This document shows, one piece after another, positions 17,086 through 26,130 of a DNA stretch of 64,000 nt. The number at the start of each line of letters is the position of its first letter. Within the stretch, counting starts at the first letter, position 1. The stretch is taken from assembly GCA_932182025.1 (NCBI GenBank), contig CAKNXK010000027.1:1-64000 (forward strand), given 5' to 3'. The notes below the pieces were generated by a model. That model saw only the letters and a list, made by a program, of their open reading frames with translations, was not told the DNA's origin and did not search any database. Source of the stretch: an uncultured Candidatus Melainabacteria bacterium (GTDB lineage Bacteria; Cyanobacteriota; Vampirovibrionia; Gastranaerophilales; Gastranaerophilaceae). Position numbers and translations under genes: made by a program.

Positions 17086-17961
17086 TTAACTACGTTTATC
17101 TATCATAGCTTCAAAGTCCTTGAATACTTCATTCCCAACCAGCTGTTCAAGTCTTGAACGCGCTTCAAAAAATCTACCGCGGGCTTTTTGCTGTTCATCT
17201 AATGATTCACGATAGAATGTATCCGTAATTAGAATAACTTCTTTTGATAATTTTTGTGACGCCTGATAATTTCTATAACATTTTTCAACTGTTGCAGTAG
17301 TCATATTATATAACTGTCTTGCAGTCAAATAATCATAATACAAATCCACAACTTTTTGCTGCAAATCCTCAACTTTCCTAACCAGAATAATCATATCTGC
17401 ATCAGTCACTTGAGAATATTTATAATTCAAAGCTTTTGTATCACTTGACATAATACCAAGTGTGTTACCGCCGATTAATGCAGCACTCGCAAGCACAGGA
17501 TTACCCATCCCCGCACCCACAAATGTCGACATGCCGGCAATAGTTGTTAAAACCTTTTTAACCGCACTGGAATCAGGTTTATCTTTATCAGGATTAGAAA
17601 GCTTATAAATAGCAAATTTAATAGTATCACTTCTTGTAGCCGCACCTTGCCATAACAATGATAAATCTGCTTGCATTTCATCAAAATCAATCTCCAAACT
17701 TTGAGAAATCTCAAGCGCCATCTTCTTAATACTTAAATCAGCATAAGTAATGTTTTGATTATCCTTAACCGTAACCTCTTTTTGAACAGCAGGCTTCACT
17801 ATCGGCTCAACAACGAAATCAGATTTTATCTCAGGACTATCTGTTGTACCCAATCTATAAAAACTCTCTTGAGGTGCTGTTAAATCATCCAGCTGCAGAG
17901 AAGCAAAAGTTATAGGCTGCATTAAAATTGATACCAAAAGGGTTGAAACTAATTTTTTCAT
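17086..17961 (-). CDS. Secreted protein of unknown function, paralogue 2
   Basis: This 291-residue protein begins with a signal peptide (MKKLVSTLLVSILMQPITFA). It then has a spacer, the motif LWQG, a region alternating polar helices with small and hydrophobic residues, and a long helical C-terminal part (KVEDLQQKVVDLYYDYLTAR onward) that looks like a coiled coil. Its gene overlaps the preceding gene by 4 nt, and both proteins share the LWQG-to-coiled-coil layout, so they arose by tandem duplication. The topology recalls TolC-like periplasmic helices, but I cannot assign a family. Confidence 0.7.
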   Translation of the reverse strand: MKKLVSTLLVSILMQPITFASLQLDDLTAPQESFYRLGTTDSPEIKSDFVVEPIVKPAVQKEVTVKDNQNITYADLSIKKMALEISQSLEIDFDEMQADLSLLWQGAATRSDTIKFAIYKLSNPDKDKPDSSAVKKVLTTIAGMSTFVGAGMGNPVLASAALIGGNTLGIMSSDTKALNYKYSQVTDADMIILVRKVEDLQQKVVDLYYDYLTARQLYNMTTATVEKCYRNYQASQKLSKEVILITDTFYRESLDEQQKARGRFFEARSRLEQLVGNEVFKDFEAMIDKRS

Positions 17962-18779
17962 AATTTACCCCCTTTATACAACATACTGTCAAAATCATAT
18001 TGATACATTTCTAAACTATCAACAGCCTTTTTGCCCGCCAAACGTTGAAGCTGAATATGATATTTTTTTGCAGACTGCTCCAGTTTGTATTCTTGTAATC
18101 TCATAGAGTCATATAAAGATGATGAAATTGCTAATTCCAAAACATCAGAACCTGCTGTTGCCTTTGAATAATTTTTACTATAAAGAAGCATCTTAGAACG
18201 CGTAGCCTTTAACTGCGAAAGAGTATTTTTGTAGTTATAATAAGAACTTATTAAAGAATCTTGCAGTTCCTCAACCATACTTGCAAGTTCAATCAATTCT
18301 GTATCTGTAAGCGGAGTTTCCTGAGGTACATTCTTCTTATTCAAAAGCCCTTGAGCAACCCTCCCAACAGAAAAAGCAGATGTCTGCACAGCCGGATTTG
18401 CACCCATCAAACTTGGGACAAACGAAGCTCCTGAAACAATAGCCGAAAGTGTTTTCGCCATCAGAGACGAATGTATCCTGCGCTGTGATTCAGGAGTAGA
18501 AAGTTTTTTTAGCGCAAACTCAATAACCTGATTATTCTCAACAGTGCCTTGCCATAATTTTTCCAAGTCTTTGATATCATGGTCTTTTTGCTTATCAATT
18601 ATATCAGACAAGGTCTCAGAATCATTCACCAGAAGCGAACCTTTAATATTTTTATTTATATCACCTGTTGAATAAGAAGGTTTTTCAATATCATTACCAA
18701 GTGTTACAACCTCTGATGCAAAAGTTGCAGTATTCACAAATAATAATGCTAAAACTATACTCCCCAACAATCTCTTCAT
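17958..18779 (-). CDS. Secreted protein of unknown function, paralogue 1
   Basis: This 273-residue protein has a signal peptide (MKRLLGSIVLALLFVNTATFA), LWQG near residue 77, a small-residue stretch (SGASFVPSLMGANPAV) and a helical tail (LASMVEELQDSLISSYYNYK). It is the first of a two-gene unit with the paralogue at 17086. TTGAAG, 17 nt and TATATA (18786-18791) end 6 nt before the ATG, so the transcript is predicted leaderless. It probably acts in the periplasm or envelope. I do not recognise it. Confidence 0.7.
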   Translation of the reverse strand: MKRLLGSIVLALLFVNTATFASEVVTLGNDIEKPSYSTGDINKNIKGSLLVNDSETLSDIIDKQKDHDIKDLEKLWQGTVENNQVIEFALKKLSTPESQRRIHSSLMAKTLSAIVSGASFVPSLMGANPAVQTSAFSVGRVAQGLLNKKNVPQETPLTDTELIELASMVEELQDSLISSYYNYKNTLSQLKATRSKMLLYSKNYSKATAGSDVLELAISSSLYDSMRLQEYKLEQSAKKYHIQLQRLAGKKAVDSLEMYQYDFDSMLYKGGKL

Positions 18780-18886
18780 AATTTATATATAACCCAAATT
18801 TTATAAAACTTCAACCAACAAACCCCGACTTGTAGCCAAGTCAAAAATATGTTATTATACAACTATAAATTATACAGGAGAGTTTT

Positions 18887-19702
18887 ATGAAAAAGTATGG
18901 ATTTACTCTGGCGGAAGTTTTGATTGCACTTGGTATTATAGGTGTTGTAGCATCTCTTACTGCACCAACATTTATTTCTAATATAAGAAACACTACTAAT
19001 GCTGCACGTCTATCAGCAACTGTTTCAACACTGGAAAACGCTTTTACAACTATGATTGCAAAAGAAGATGCTGATACAGAAGATTTGCTTTTTGACACAG
19101 CAGCCTGGAGAGACCACGGTAGCGACAAAAGGGCATTTGCAAGTGCAATAAGCGACTATATTACTTTAGAAGGATTTAGAGAGTTATCAACAAGCAGCGC
19201 AGCTGTTAAAAACTATTACGGCGCGAACAAAGGTCCTTTTCTTATGAACTCAAACGGTTCAAGAGGTGCTAACGTAGATGAAACTCTAGCAGGCTATTTA
19301 GTTCGTACAGGAAACAATCTGGCTGGTGGAAACCACGTATTATTACTTAAAAATGGCGCTGTTGTTTTTCTTCTTATTAACAATCAAACTGAAGCAGGTA
19401 ATGCTGAAGCTATTCGCCAAAGAGGAGGCAGTTTAACCAGTATAGCTGCTGATATTTGGATAGACGTTAATGGAACTGATGCTCCAAATACATTAGGAAG
19501 AGATATTTTTGCCTTTTATCTGGGCACAAATGGAAAACTTTATCCATTAGGCGGAAAAGATGTTCAAATCCTTGATGATCCAAATAACCCTGCATTATGG
19601 AATGAATCATCCGGTAGAGATTGTCGGGATGGACGTATTGCAAACGGGGGTTACGGCTGTACGGCAAGAGTTGTTGAAGAAGGATATAAAATTAATTATT
19701 AA
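18887..19702 (+). CDS. Type IV pilin-like prepilin
   Basis: This 271-residue protein begins MKKYGFTLAEVLIALGIIGV. This is a class III signal: a short basic leader, the G/F cleavage point, Glu at mature position 5 and a hydrophobic helix. The C-terminal two thirds (about 45-271) would form the exposed head, with Cys residues late in the chain (RDCRDGRIANGGYGC). Prepilin peptidase would mature it for a type IV pilus or pseudopilus. A Shine-Dalgarno CAGGAGAG precedes the ATG. The pilus machinery genes are not adjacent. Confidence 0.85.
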   Translation: MKKYGFTLAEVLIALGIIGVVASLTAPTFISNIRNTTNAARLSATVSTLENAFTTMIAKEDADTEDLLFDTAAWRDHGSDKRAFASAISDYITLEGFRELSTSSAAVKNYYGANKGPFLMNSNGSRGANVDETLAGYLVRTGNNLAGGNHVLLLKNGAVVFLLINNQTEAGNAEAIRQRGGSLTSIAADIWIDVNGTDAPNTLGRDIFAFYLGTNGKLYPLGGKDVQILDDPNNPALWNESSGRDCRDGRIANGGYGCTARVVEEGYKINY

Positions 19703-19713
19703 TATCAAAAGAT

Positions 19714-19742
19714 CAAAAGGGCTCGTTATACGAGCCCTTCTT
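19714..19742. terminator. Bidirectional terminator
   Basis: GGGCTCG (19719-19725) pairs with CGAGCCC (19731-19737), with flanking A and T runs. It ends the prepilin gene and the convergent regulator gene, whose last codons it contains. Confidence 0.8.
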
Positions 19743-20385
19743 TTAATGCTTTCACAGCAGCTTGCGTTCTATCATCAACAACAAGTTTTTGAATAATATT
19801 ACACACATGCGCTTTTGCAGTATGTTCACTTATCGTAAGTGTTCGTGCAATATCGCTATTAGATTGACCATCAACTATAAGTTTTAAAACCTCATACTCT
19901 CTTTGAGTAAGGTTTGAATGACGTTCCTTAAACACTGTTCTTGATAGCTGTCTTGCAGGAACAACACCGCAGTTTTTATCCCTAATAAACGGTACAATAT
20001 GCGGATCAAGCCACATCGCACCTGCCTTAATCATTTTAATAACATTCATCAAAAACTCTGTTGCAATATCTTTTATCACATAAGCACTTGCCCCTGCCTG
20101 CAAAGCCTGAGTTACCTCGTCTTCTGATGTATGAGAGGTCAAAATAATTACTCTTGTATTGTTATTATGTTCCAAAATCTGTTTTGTTGCCTCAATTCCT
20201 GAAATATCAGGAAGCCCCAAATCCATTAAAACAATATCCGGCTTAATCAGTTTACTTTTCTCAACAGCCTCTTTCCCATTAGAAGCCTCGCCTATAATCT
20301 CCAAATCAGGATAATCGCAAAACAAGGATTTTATCCCGATGCGCATTAATTTCTGGTCTTCAACCAATAATATTTTAATTTGCAT
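19726..20385 (-). CDS. NarL/LuxR-family response regulator
   Basis: This 219-residue regulator has a receiver domain (MQIKILLVEDQKLMRIGI; phosphoacceptor Asp in DIVLMDLGLPD; Thr in ILTSHTS; Lys in VIKD) and a C-terminal LuxR HTH (LTQREYEVLKLIVDGQSNSD then HTAKAHVCNII). Phosphorylation should promote dimerisation and DNA binding. The ATG at 20385 follows AAAAGG; an upstream in-frame start at 20442 has no such site. No kinase is adjacent, so the partner is unknown. Confidence 0.9.
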   Translation of the reverse strand: MQIKILLVEDQKLMRIGIKSLFCDYPDLEIIGEASNGKEAVEKSKLIKPDIVLMDLGLPDISGIEATKQILEHNNNTRVIILTSHTSEDEVTQALQAGASAYVIKDIATEFLMNVIKMIKAGAMWLDPHIVPFIRDKNCGVVPARQLSRTVFKERHSNLTQREYEVLKLIVDGQSNSDIARTLTISEHTAKAHVCNIIQKLVVDDRTQAAVKALKEGLV

Positions 20386-20496
20386 AACTTTTTCCTTTTT
20401 AGTCGTAATTTCACAACTTAATATTAAAAAAAGTTGACACAAGACGGTATTGTAAAAAAAGAAAAAAGCACGGTAATGTTAATTCAATTAAAATTT

Positions 20497-20889
20497 TTAT
20501 TTACGTTTGAATGCAAACTTTTTGAAAAGAATATAAGTAAACACAGCTGCAATAAGAGTCGCAATAATTTGTGCCAAATAAACATTCAAATGGAGTTTTT
20601 TTACAAACATTTCCAATAATCCTGCGTTAATCATATAACTGCAAACCCAAGTTGTACAACATTTACAATACTGTTTGAAAATATTACCTTTTACATTAAA
20701 TACAAACAATCTTTGTGTAGTAAATGAAGTAATTGAAGAAATTACCCAGGCTAATGCAAGCGCAATTTGATATGCTTCTGCACCAAGAAAAAATACTAAT
20801 GCTGAATATATCAAATAAGATATTCCGGCATTAAAAGCTCCTATTAACAAAAATCTTATTTTATCTGAAAGATTAAACCAATACTTCAT
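20497..20889 (-). CDS. GtrA-family membrane protein
   Basis: This 130-residue protein has four hydrophobic helices and the GtrA pattern KIRFLLIGAFNAGISYLIY with SFTTQRLFVF. GtrA proteins are thought to move lipid-linked sugars across the inner membrane for surface glycans. On the minus strand TTAACA (20919-20924), 17 nt and TAGAAT (20896-20901) end 6 nt before the ATG, so it is predicted leaderless. Its -35 overlaps the -35 of the divergent peptide cassette 2. Confidence 0.85.
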   Translation of the reverse strand: MKYWFNLSDKIRFLLIGAFNAGISYLIYSALVFFLGAEAYQIALALAWVISSITSFTTQRLFVFNVKGNIFKQYCKCCTTWVCSYMINAGLLEMFVKKLHLNVYLAQIIATLIAAVFTYILFKKFAFKRK

Positions 20890-20917
20890 TCTGCTATTCT
20901 AGCACAAAGTTTTTGCA

Positions 20918-20946
20918 TTGTTAATTTGGAAAACTTATGATATAAT
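20918..20946 (+). promoter_or_regulatory. Promoter of cassette 2
   Basis: TTGTTA (20918-20923), 17 nt and TATAAT (20941-20946). The spacer ATTTGGAAAACTTATGA closely matches the cassette 1 spacer. The -35 shares five bases with the gtrA -35 on the other strand, so the two promoters may compete. Confidence 0.7.
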
Positions 20947-20952
20947 AAACGC

Positions 20953-21151
20953 GGGTAGTACCTCAAACCCGACTCCTACACACGAGTACTATTAAAATAA
21001 GCTAGGAAGGAGGGTTTAAAACTATGATGTTTAAAATAATAATGCTACTATTCGTAGCGACGCTATTCATAGTAGCATTAAACTTATTTAAATTATAGGG
21101 GGTACTAAGCGAAGCTCTAAGGAAGTTGCGTTTTCTTAGGGCTTCCCCCTA
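20953..21151 (+). other. Hydrophobic-peptide cassette 2 (transcript)
   Basis: This predicted transcript of about 200 nt is a paralogue of cassette 1. The 5' end has TAGTACC (20955-20961), which can pair locally with GTACTA (20987-20992) or at long range with GGTACTA (21100-21106). It carries AGGAAGGAGG, a 24-codon frame and a 3' hairpin in which GAAGCTCTAAG pairs with CTTAGGGCTTC and ATAGGGG with CCCCTAT. Alternative 5' pairing of this kind resembles the folding switch of type I toxin mRNAs. No antisense promoter is obvious. Confidence 0.6.
21024..21098 (+). CDS. 24-residue hydrophobic peptide, cassette 2
   Basis: The peptide begins MMFKIIMLLFVATLFIVALN and ends LFKL, a single hydrophobic helix. 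AGGAAGGAGG lies upstream; the second ATG at 21027 could also serve. The coding sequence holds a long hairpin: AATGCTACTA pairs with TAGTAGCATT, and inside it TAGCG pairs with CGCTA. The stop codon lies in the TATAGGGGGTACTAAG block shared with cassette 1. A type I toxin-like role is inferred from size, hydrophobicity and folding. Confidence 0.55.
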   Translation: MMFKIIMLLFVATLFIVALNLFKL

Positions 21152-21189
21152 TGTTTATATTATTTACTATTTATTCCACTTTGTCAATA

Positions 21190-23451
21190 CTAATAACTGT
21201 ACTCAGGTATCTCAAATACAGTATTATCAGCGCCTTTATCCACAAATTGCAAATAATAATTCAAAGCAGTTTCTTTTGAGTTTTCATAAAACTCTTCAGG
21301 AATAAGCTGTCTGTGCAACTCTGTTCTATCACCTGAATAGTTACCCAAAACTCTTGAGAATTTGCTTATATCGGCAAGATTTTCACCACCCGAATAAGCT
21401 TTTGTCTTAGCATCTGTTCCTGAAGGACGGATTTCAACATACTTATCAGCAAATTGTAAATAAGTACCATCACCAACAAATTTTACTGCAACAAGGTTAT
21501 CAAAGTTAAGCTCTGCAAACGCTCCGTTAAGCACTTTTTTAACCGCATCAACATCTGCTTTACCTTCTCTAATAGCAATTGCTAAAGACAAGTAAAACAA
21601 GTCATTTTTAGTTCTTTGTTTTTCACCTTCAACCTTAGCAGCTTTTAGTTTTTCAATATCAGGTTCTGATTCGTTATAATAAGAAATATCTTCACGCACA
21701 TCATATTTAGCAATAATATTATTTTCTTCAAAAATTTGTTCTAAGTATTCTGATAATGTTTTATTATCTTCTTCCAACTTAGCAGCAAGAGAAGATGCAA
21801 CAATAATAGCTTCTGTAGCACTCTTTTCGCGCATAGCGATTGCTTTTCTGCCTGCAAGTGATTCAATCAAGTCTTCAGAACCCATAATCATACCGCCTGA
21901 CTCTTCTCCACCAAAGATTAAACGAGGCTGCACACCAAGATTAATTTCTTCACCGAATACATCATCAACTTTAACTTCTGCTTGAGGATTTTCGCGTAAT
22001 TGAAGTTCAACTTTTTTCATAATATTAGCGATTTCTTTAAATCCCACAGGTACATTTACAACCTTGATACCATGAGATTTTGCCCATTCATCCCAACTTA
22101 GCGCAGATGCTGTTGTTTTAATCATAAATCTTGGATAATTTTTGAACTTACCTTGAGCTTTAAGCTGTTTTACACGGTAATCCATAAGCATTAAAAACGC
22201 CTGATTTGCAGTATAAACAGTAAGCACTCTTTTTTCATCAAGCTTGATATAAGAAATACCGTATTCATCAAGCATTGCAGTGCTTCCAATTGTTTCAATC
22301 TGACAAACAGTAAGTCTGTCATGATCAGGGTCGGTAATTAAAACAATTGTTCCTAATGGATAATCTTTAAGAATTTCTTCATAATGCATTGATTCAATTA
22401 CAGGGAAATATCTTTCACCATTTGGACGCTTAGCTAACACTGTAGCATCTACCGAATAATCATAAAAGCATTTATTTCCTTTAGGGTCAGTATCATATTT
22501 GCCTATTGAGTGGAAGAACGGGTCTTCTTTCACATTGTTCCAATCAAATTTATTAGAAATTTCAAGTTTTTCCAAAACTCTTGAAAGTGTTCTATAAGCA
22601 CATCCGCCAACACTTTCGATAAAAAGTCTGTTTTTCATTTTCTTAATGCCGTCAAGGTTTTGTGCAACACCTGATTTAAGGTAATCAACATACAAATCAA
22701 TACCGTCATTAAGTTTTTCCATAATTGACTCATCAATTAGTGAATTGTTTTTTGCAGCAATTTTAATTTCATAAGAACCTTCTTTTTCTGCAATATCAAA
22801 GATTTCTTGAATTTTATTCACAAATTCCAAAGACTCTTCAGGAAGATATTGACTTCCTTGTGAGTTCAAATCTTTTGTAGCAGTCTTAACAGAAATACCG
22901 TGGCTTGATGTAATATACTCACCGCCAACAAGGTCAAGTTTGAATGCTAAGAATGAAGCCAACCAAATTGGAATAGTTTTTCTTTCAACCGGTGTAAGAG
23001 TTCTGATTCCTTGTGCAGCCTGAATTCTTGCAATTGCATCAAGATATAAATCAGAGTTATAGCGAACTTCTGAAGCTGCAAGTTTTCTAACCTCTTTATC
23101 ACCATATTTTTCACGTGCAACAAGAGCCTTTGCCAATGTTGCAAGTACAATTCCAACAAGATTAATTGGAAAACGAGTATCTTGAGGGAACAAAATATTT
23201 TGAGGACCTCTGATACCTGCTGTTGAAACTTTTGCTTCTTTAGAATAGTTAGCAAACCATTCCAAAAGATTAAGTCCTTCAGGATTTTCTTCACTATGCG
23301 GGTGAAGATGTTCGCGTTTTAGCGTGAATGTAAATTCACCTTCGTTATCAAAATTTAATAAATCAGAATTTTTTATATAATCAGGTGTTTTATCAAAAAC
23401 ATTTTTAAAAAGTTCTTTTTCTAAAACACAGCTTGGTTCTCTTTTTAGCAT
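21190..23451 (-). CDS. Large phosphoglucomutase/phosphomannomutase-superfamily enzyme
   Basis: This 753-residue alpha-D-phosphohexomutase shows all four family loops: an active-serine loop GGEYITSSHGIS (normally TASHNP), a metal loop ITDPDHDRLTV (normally DGDGDR), a sugar loop GGEESGG and a phosphate loop RPSGTDAKTKAY. It should interconvert hexose-1- and -6-phosphates or a related sugar phosphate. It is about 200 residues longer than the usual 450-560. The variant serine and metal loops place it in a divergent subgroup, and the substrate is open. A Shine-Dalgarno (GAAGGAGA) precedes the ATG. Confidence 0.85.
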   Translation of the reverse strand: MLKREPSCVLEKELFKNVFDKTPDYIKNSDLLNFDNEGEFTFTLKREHLHPHSEENPEGLNLLEWFANYSKEAKVSTAGIRGPQNILFPQDTRFPINLVGIVLATLAKALVAREKYGDKEVRKLAASEVRYNSDLYLDAIARIQAAQGIRTLTPVERKTIPIWLASFLAFKLDLVGGEYITSSHGISVKTATKDLNSQGSQYLPEESLEFVNKIQEIFDIAEKEGSYEIKIAAKNNSLIDESIMEKLNDGIDLYVDYLKSGVAQNLDGIKKMKNRLFIESVGGCAYRTLSRVLEKLEISNKFDWNNVKEDPFFHSIGKYDTDPKGNKCFYDYSVDATVLAKRPNGERYFPVIESMHYEEILKDYPLGTIVLITDPDHDRLTVCQIETIGSTAMLDEYGISYIKLDEKRVLTVYTANQAFLMLMDYRVKQLKAQGKFKNYPRFMIKTTASALSWDEWAKSHGIKVVNVPVGFKEIANIMKKVELQLRENPQAEVKVDDVFGEEINLGVQPRLIFGGEESGGMIMGSEDLIESLAGRKAIAMREKSATEAIIVASSLAAKLEEDNKTLSEYLEQIFEENNIIAKYDVREDISYYNESEPDIEKLKAAKVEGEKQRTKNDLFYLSLAIAIREGKADVDAVKKVLNGAFAELNFDNLVAVKFVGDGTYLQFADKYVEIRPSGTDAKTKAYSGGENLADISKFSRVLGNYSGDRTELHRQLIPEEFYENSKETALNYYLQFVDKGADNTVFEIPEYSY

Positions 23452-23476
23452 AATTTTCTCCTTCTACAGAGAAGTA

Positions 23477-24334
23477 TTATACCATGACTTTTTCTAAAAC
23501 TCTAATATGCCCAACAACTTTTCCGCTCAAAGTTTTGATTTTATTATCGTATTCTACTCCAAGTTTATCAAAAACCGCGATTTTTCTTGCACTCATAGAG
23601 GCATCAAACATTTTTACTGCAAAACCATCGTTATTTTTTGTATCCAAAACAACACAAAGCCCGCCTGCACCAACTTTTGCAAGCATGCCGGTTTTTTGTA
23701 TAATCTCTGTATCAAGCCTATTAATTCCGCCATAAATATATGGATTTTTTAAAATCGCATTCACTATTTGAGGATATTGTTGATTAAGGTTTTTGAACCC
23801 TTTAACAAGATTATTCAAAGGCATAGAAACAATAGGAACACCACATCCGTCAGTCGTCATCGGATAATCTTTTGTCACTTCACACAAGTCATAAATCCGT
23901 TTTTTAACGGCAATTTGCAGAGGATGACCAGGTTCATCATAATTCTCTAAATCCCACCCTTTAGCTTTACATACAGCTAAAAATCCTAAATGTTTTCCTG
24001 AACAATTATTATGAATAGTTGTTGCAAATTCACCTTCGCGTAAACCCGCCAAAGGCTCATGTACCCCGCATTTAAGATAACTTTCATCAAGCCCGAGTTT
24101 ATCTAAAATACCTCTTGCTACTCTCACATGACATTCTTCGCCGGCATGAGAACCCGAGCACAATGCCAATTCCTCATCCGTAAAATCAATGCCGCAGTCA
24201 ATAATTAAACTGGCTTGCAAAGGTTTAGCACAAGAACGCAAAAAATATGGTTCAGAGTCAACTTCGTTTAATCCGACACAAATTCCATCGTGAAACTCTT
24301 CAACAAGACCGTCTCTAATATATTCAACACGCAT
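23477..24334 (-). CDS. Asparaginase II-family (rhizobial-type) protein
   Basis: This 285-residue protein matches the asparaginase_II family by RSCAKPLQASLII, LCSGSHAGEECHV, NNCSGKHLGFLAVC and TDGCGVPIVSM. These Cys, Lys and Ser residues form the zinc and active site in the known rhizobial enzyme, which hydrolyses L-asparagine to aspartate and ammonia. It is somewhat shorter than the typical 330-370 residues. It follows the 249-residue gene by 2 nt, so the two are probably cotranscribed. Confidence 0.85.
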   Translation of the reverse strand: MRVEYIRDGLVEEFHDGICVGLNEVDSEPYFLRSCAKPLQASLIIDCGIDFTDEELALCSGSHAGEECHVRVARGILDKLGLDESYLKCGVHEPLAGLREGEFATTIHNNCSGKHLGFLAVCKAKGWDLENYDEPGHPLQIAVKKRIYDLCEVTKDYPMTTDGCGVPIVSMPLNNLVKGFKNLNQQYPQIVNAILKNPYIYGGINRLDTEIIQKTGMLAKVGAGGLCVVLDTKNNDGFAVKMFDASMSARKIAVFDKLGVEYDNKIKTLSGKVVGHIRVLEKVMV

Positions 24335-24336
24335 AA

Positions 24337-25086
24337 TTAAGCTTCTTTATGATCTTTGATAAATGTTAAAAGAGCATCCATTTTTTGCTTAAGGATTTCA
24401 TTTTCTTCCTTAAGTCGAGTATTCTCAACTCTTATATCATAGTTTTCCTGCTCTAATGCAATATTAGGCACTTCCTCAGGATTAAGTGAAAACCTTTTTC
24501 CTGACTCTTCTTTCATAAAGATAATACTTTTTACATCCAAATCTCTAACAAAACCCATTTGAACCATAAGCTCAGCAATGAAGACGTGTTTTCCCGCATC
24601 ATTCATTTCCTGCTGTTTATTAAGAACTTCATCGAGCTGTTCAATAGTCATTTTCCCCGCACGAATAAAGTATTCCCCTGTACGATAATTGCCTGCAATA
24701 AAACCAGCTATTGCAGAAACAAGATTTGGAACATTGCTTGAAAAGAATTGAGATTTTTTACAGAAAGTAAACGCTTTTGAAACTTCCTGCATTGTAAAAT
24801 TATTCTCAATCGAAATCTCAATCAAAGACATACCCTTTGAGCAGCAATTTAAAAACGAATAAATACTTTCATCATAACCTGATTCTTTGGTTAAAAGTTC
24901 ATTTTGCCCTAAATCAGATAATTCGGGCTTGTAAATATGGAAAAGCTCACCTTCTTCAACGTCAAGAAAGTCGTTACTTAAATAATTAGCTAAGTCTTTT
25001 GAAAGATTCAGGAATATAGTTTGTTTAATCCATAGAGGAAATGCTGTAATTCTTTCCATAAATGCCACAAATAAGCTCTTGCTCAT
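24337..25086 (-). CDS. Protein with a PilB N-terminal (MshEN)-like segment and coiled coil
   Basis: The segment GEYFIRAGKMTIEQLDEVLN with IAELMVQMGFV (about residues 120-170) follows the pattern of the N-terminal domain of GspE/PilB ATPases, which in some homologues binds cyclic di-GMP. There is no ATPase domain. The C-terminus (about 210-245, NTRLKEENEILKQKMDALL) is a coiled coil. AAAGAGG precedes the ATG, and the gene is divergent from flaG. It may be a regulator or scaffold of surface machinery, but that is inferred. Confidence 0.55.
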   Translation of the reverse strand: MSKSLFVAFMERITAFPLWIKQTIFLNLSKDLANYLSNDFLDVEEGELFHIYKPELSDLGQNELLTKESGYDESIYSFLNCCSKGMSLIEISIENNFTMQEVSKAFTFCKKSQFFSSNVPNLVSAIAGFIAGNYRTGEYFIRAGKMTIEQLDEVLNKQQEMNDAGKHVFIAELMVQMGFVRDLDVKSIIFMKEESGKRFSLNPEEVPNIALEQENYDIRVENTRLKEENEILKQKMDALLTFIKDHKEA

Positions 25087-25209
25087 AAAATATACCTCTT
25101 TCTTTCAACAGGTGGATGCTTCTTTTTCAACCTATTATATGATGTTCTTTATTGCTATTATAGCATAATATAATATAAGGTAAAGATTTGTAAAGGAATT
25201 TTCATAATT

Positions 25210-25662
25210 ATGGGCATGGATGGATTATCATTCTCAAATACTAGCGCAATAAAAGAGCCTACCTCTGCTGAGCTTACCGGTCGAACAGAACAGATAATTC
25301 AAACTGATCCCACAAATGATATGAAACAAGTTCAAACGCTTAGCACAAACCGTCGTGTACGTGAAAAAGATGAGGAAGAAGAAGGTCATAAACAACAGCA
25401 GCAGCAAGAAGCTAAAGAAGAATTCGAAGACGGATTTGTAGAATCAGAGCCTGATTTTTTAAAACAAGAAGAATTTGATATTGAAGACCTTGAAAATCCT
25501 AACAAAGATTTTTATGTTAAACTCAACACAAAAGATGATATAATAGAATTATATGATAGTGTTACAAACAGACTTGTAGAAACAATCTCCGGAAATGAAC
25601 TAACAGAACTGGTAAAAAAACTGAATATGGCATCCGGAATATTCGTAAATAAGAAGGTATAA
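25210..25662 (+). CDS. flaG: FlaG-like flagellar protein
   Basis: This 150-residue protein has a long low-complexity acidic and Gln-rich N-terminal half (about 50-90) and a C-terminal FlaG-like domain, YVKLNTKDDIIELYDSVTNR then LVETISGNELTELVKKLN, matching the family pattern of a conserved strand pair followed by IP/IS-x-E and a helix. FlaG influences filament length. fliS starts directly after its stop, and fliT follows, which supports the assignment. An AAAGGA lies before the ATG. Confidence 0.75.
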   Translation: MGMDGLSFSNTSAIKEPTSAELTGRTEQIIQTDPTNDMKQVQTLSTNRRVREKDEEEEGHKQQQQQEAKEEFEDGFVESEPDFLKQEEFDIEDLENPNKDFYVKLNTKDDIIELYDSVTNRLVETISGNELTELVKKLNMASGIFVNKKV

Positions 25663-26130
25663 ATGGCCGTCAACCCGTACAACAAATACATAAAACAATA
25701 TCAGACTAATAACATAACCACAGCAACACCTGAAAAATTAATGATTATGTTACTGGATGGCGCTATTCAATTTCTTCAGAAAGCAAAAACAGCTATTCAC
25801 GATAAAAATTTACAAGAACGGGCGACCAATCTTGAATCAGCAAGGAAAATAATCCGTGAACTGATGCGCACAATTGATTTAGAAAACGGTAATAGTGTTG
25901 CACACCAACTTTTCAGACTTTACAACAAAATGGCAATGAAACTTATAAAAGCAAATGTTTCTAAAAATACAGAATTAGTTCAAGAAGTAATTGATGATTT
26001 AACTAATGTAAGATGGGGATTTCAAAAAGCGATTGAAATTCAAAGCGGAATATCCACAATCGAAGCCGTTATGCAAGAGCAAGCTGAAATTAATCCCATA
26101 AATAACGAAGGTGGTAATAATGCAGAGTGA
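25663..26130 (+). CDS. fliS: Flagellin export chaperone FliS
   Basis: This 155-residue helical protein starts NPYNKYIKQYQTNNITTATP then EKLMIMLLDGAIQFLQKA, the FliS signature. It binds the flagellin C-terminus in the cytoplasm and prevents early polymerisation. It is longer than usual because of an Asn/Glu-rich tail after about residue 140. Its start abuts the flaG stop and its end overlaps fliT by 11 nt, so the three are translated from one mRNA. Flagellin itself is not in the window. Confidence 0.92.
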   Translation: MAVNPYNKYIKQYQTNNITTATPEKLMIMLLDGAIQFLQKAKTAIHDKNLQERATNLESARKIIRELMRTIDLENGNSVAHQLFRLYNKMAMKLIKANVSKNTELVQEVIDDLTNVRWGFQKAIEIQSGISTIEAVMQEQAEINPINNEGGNNAE

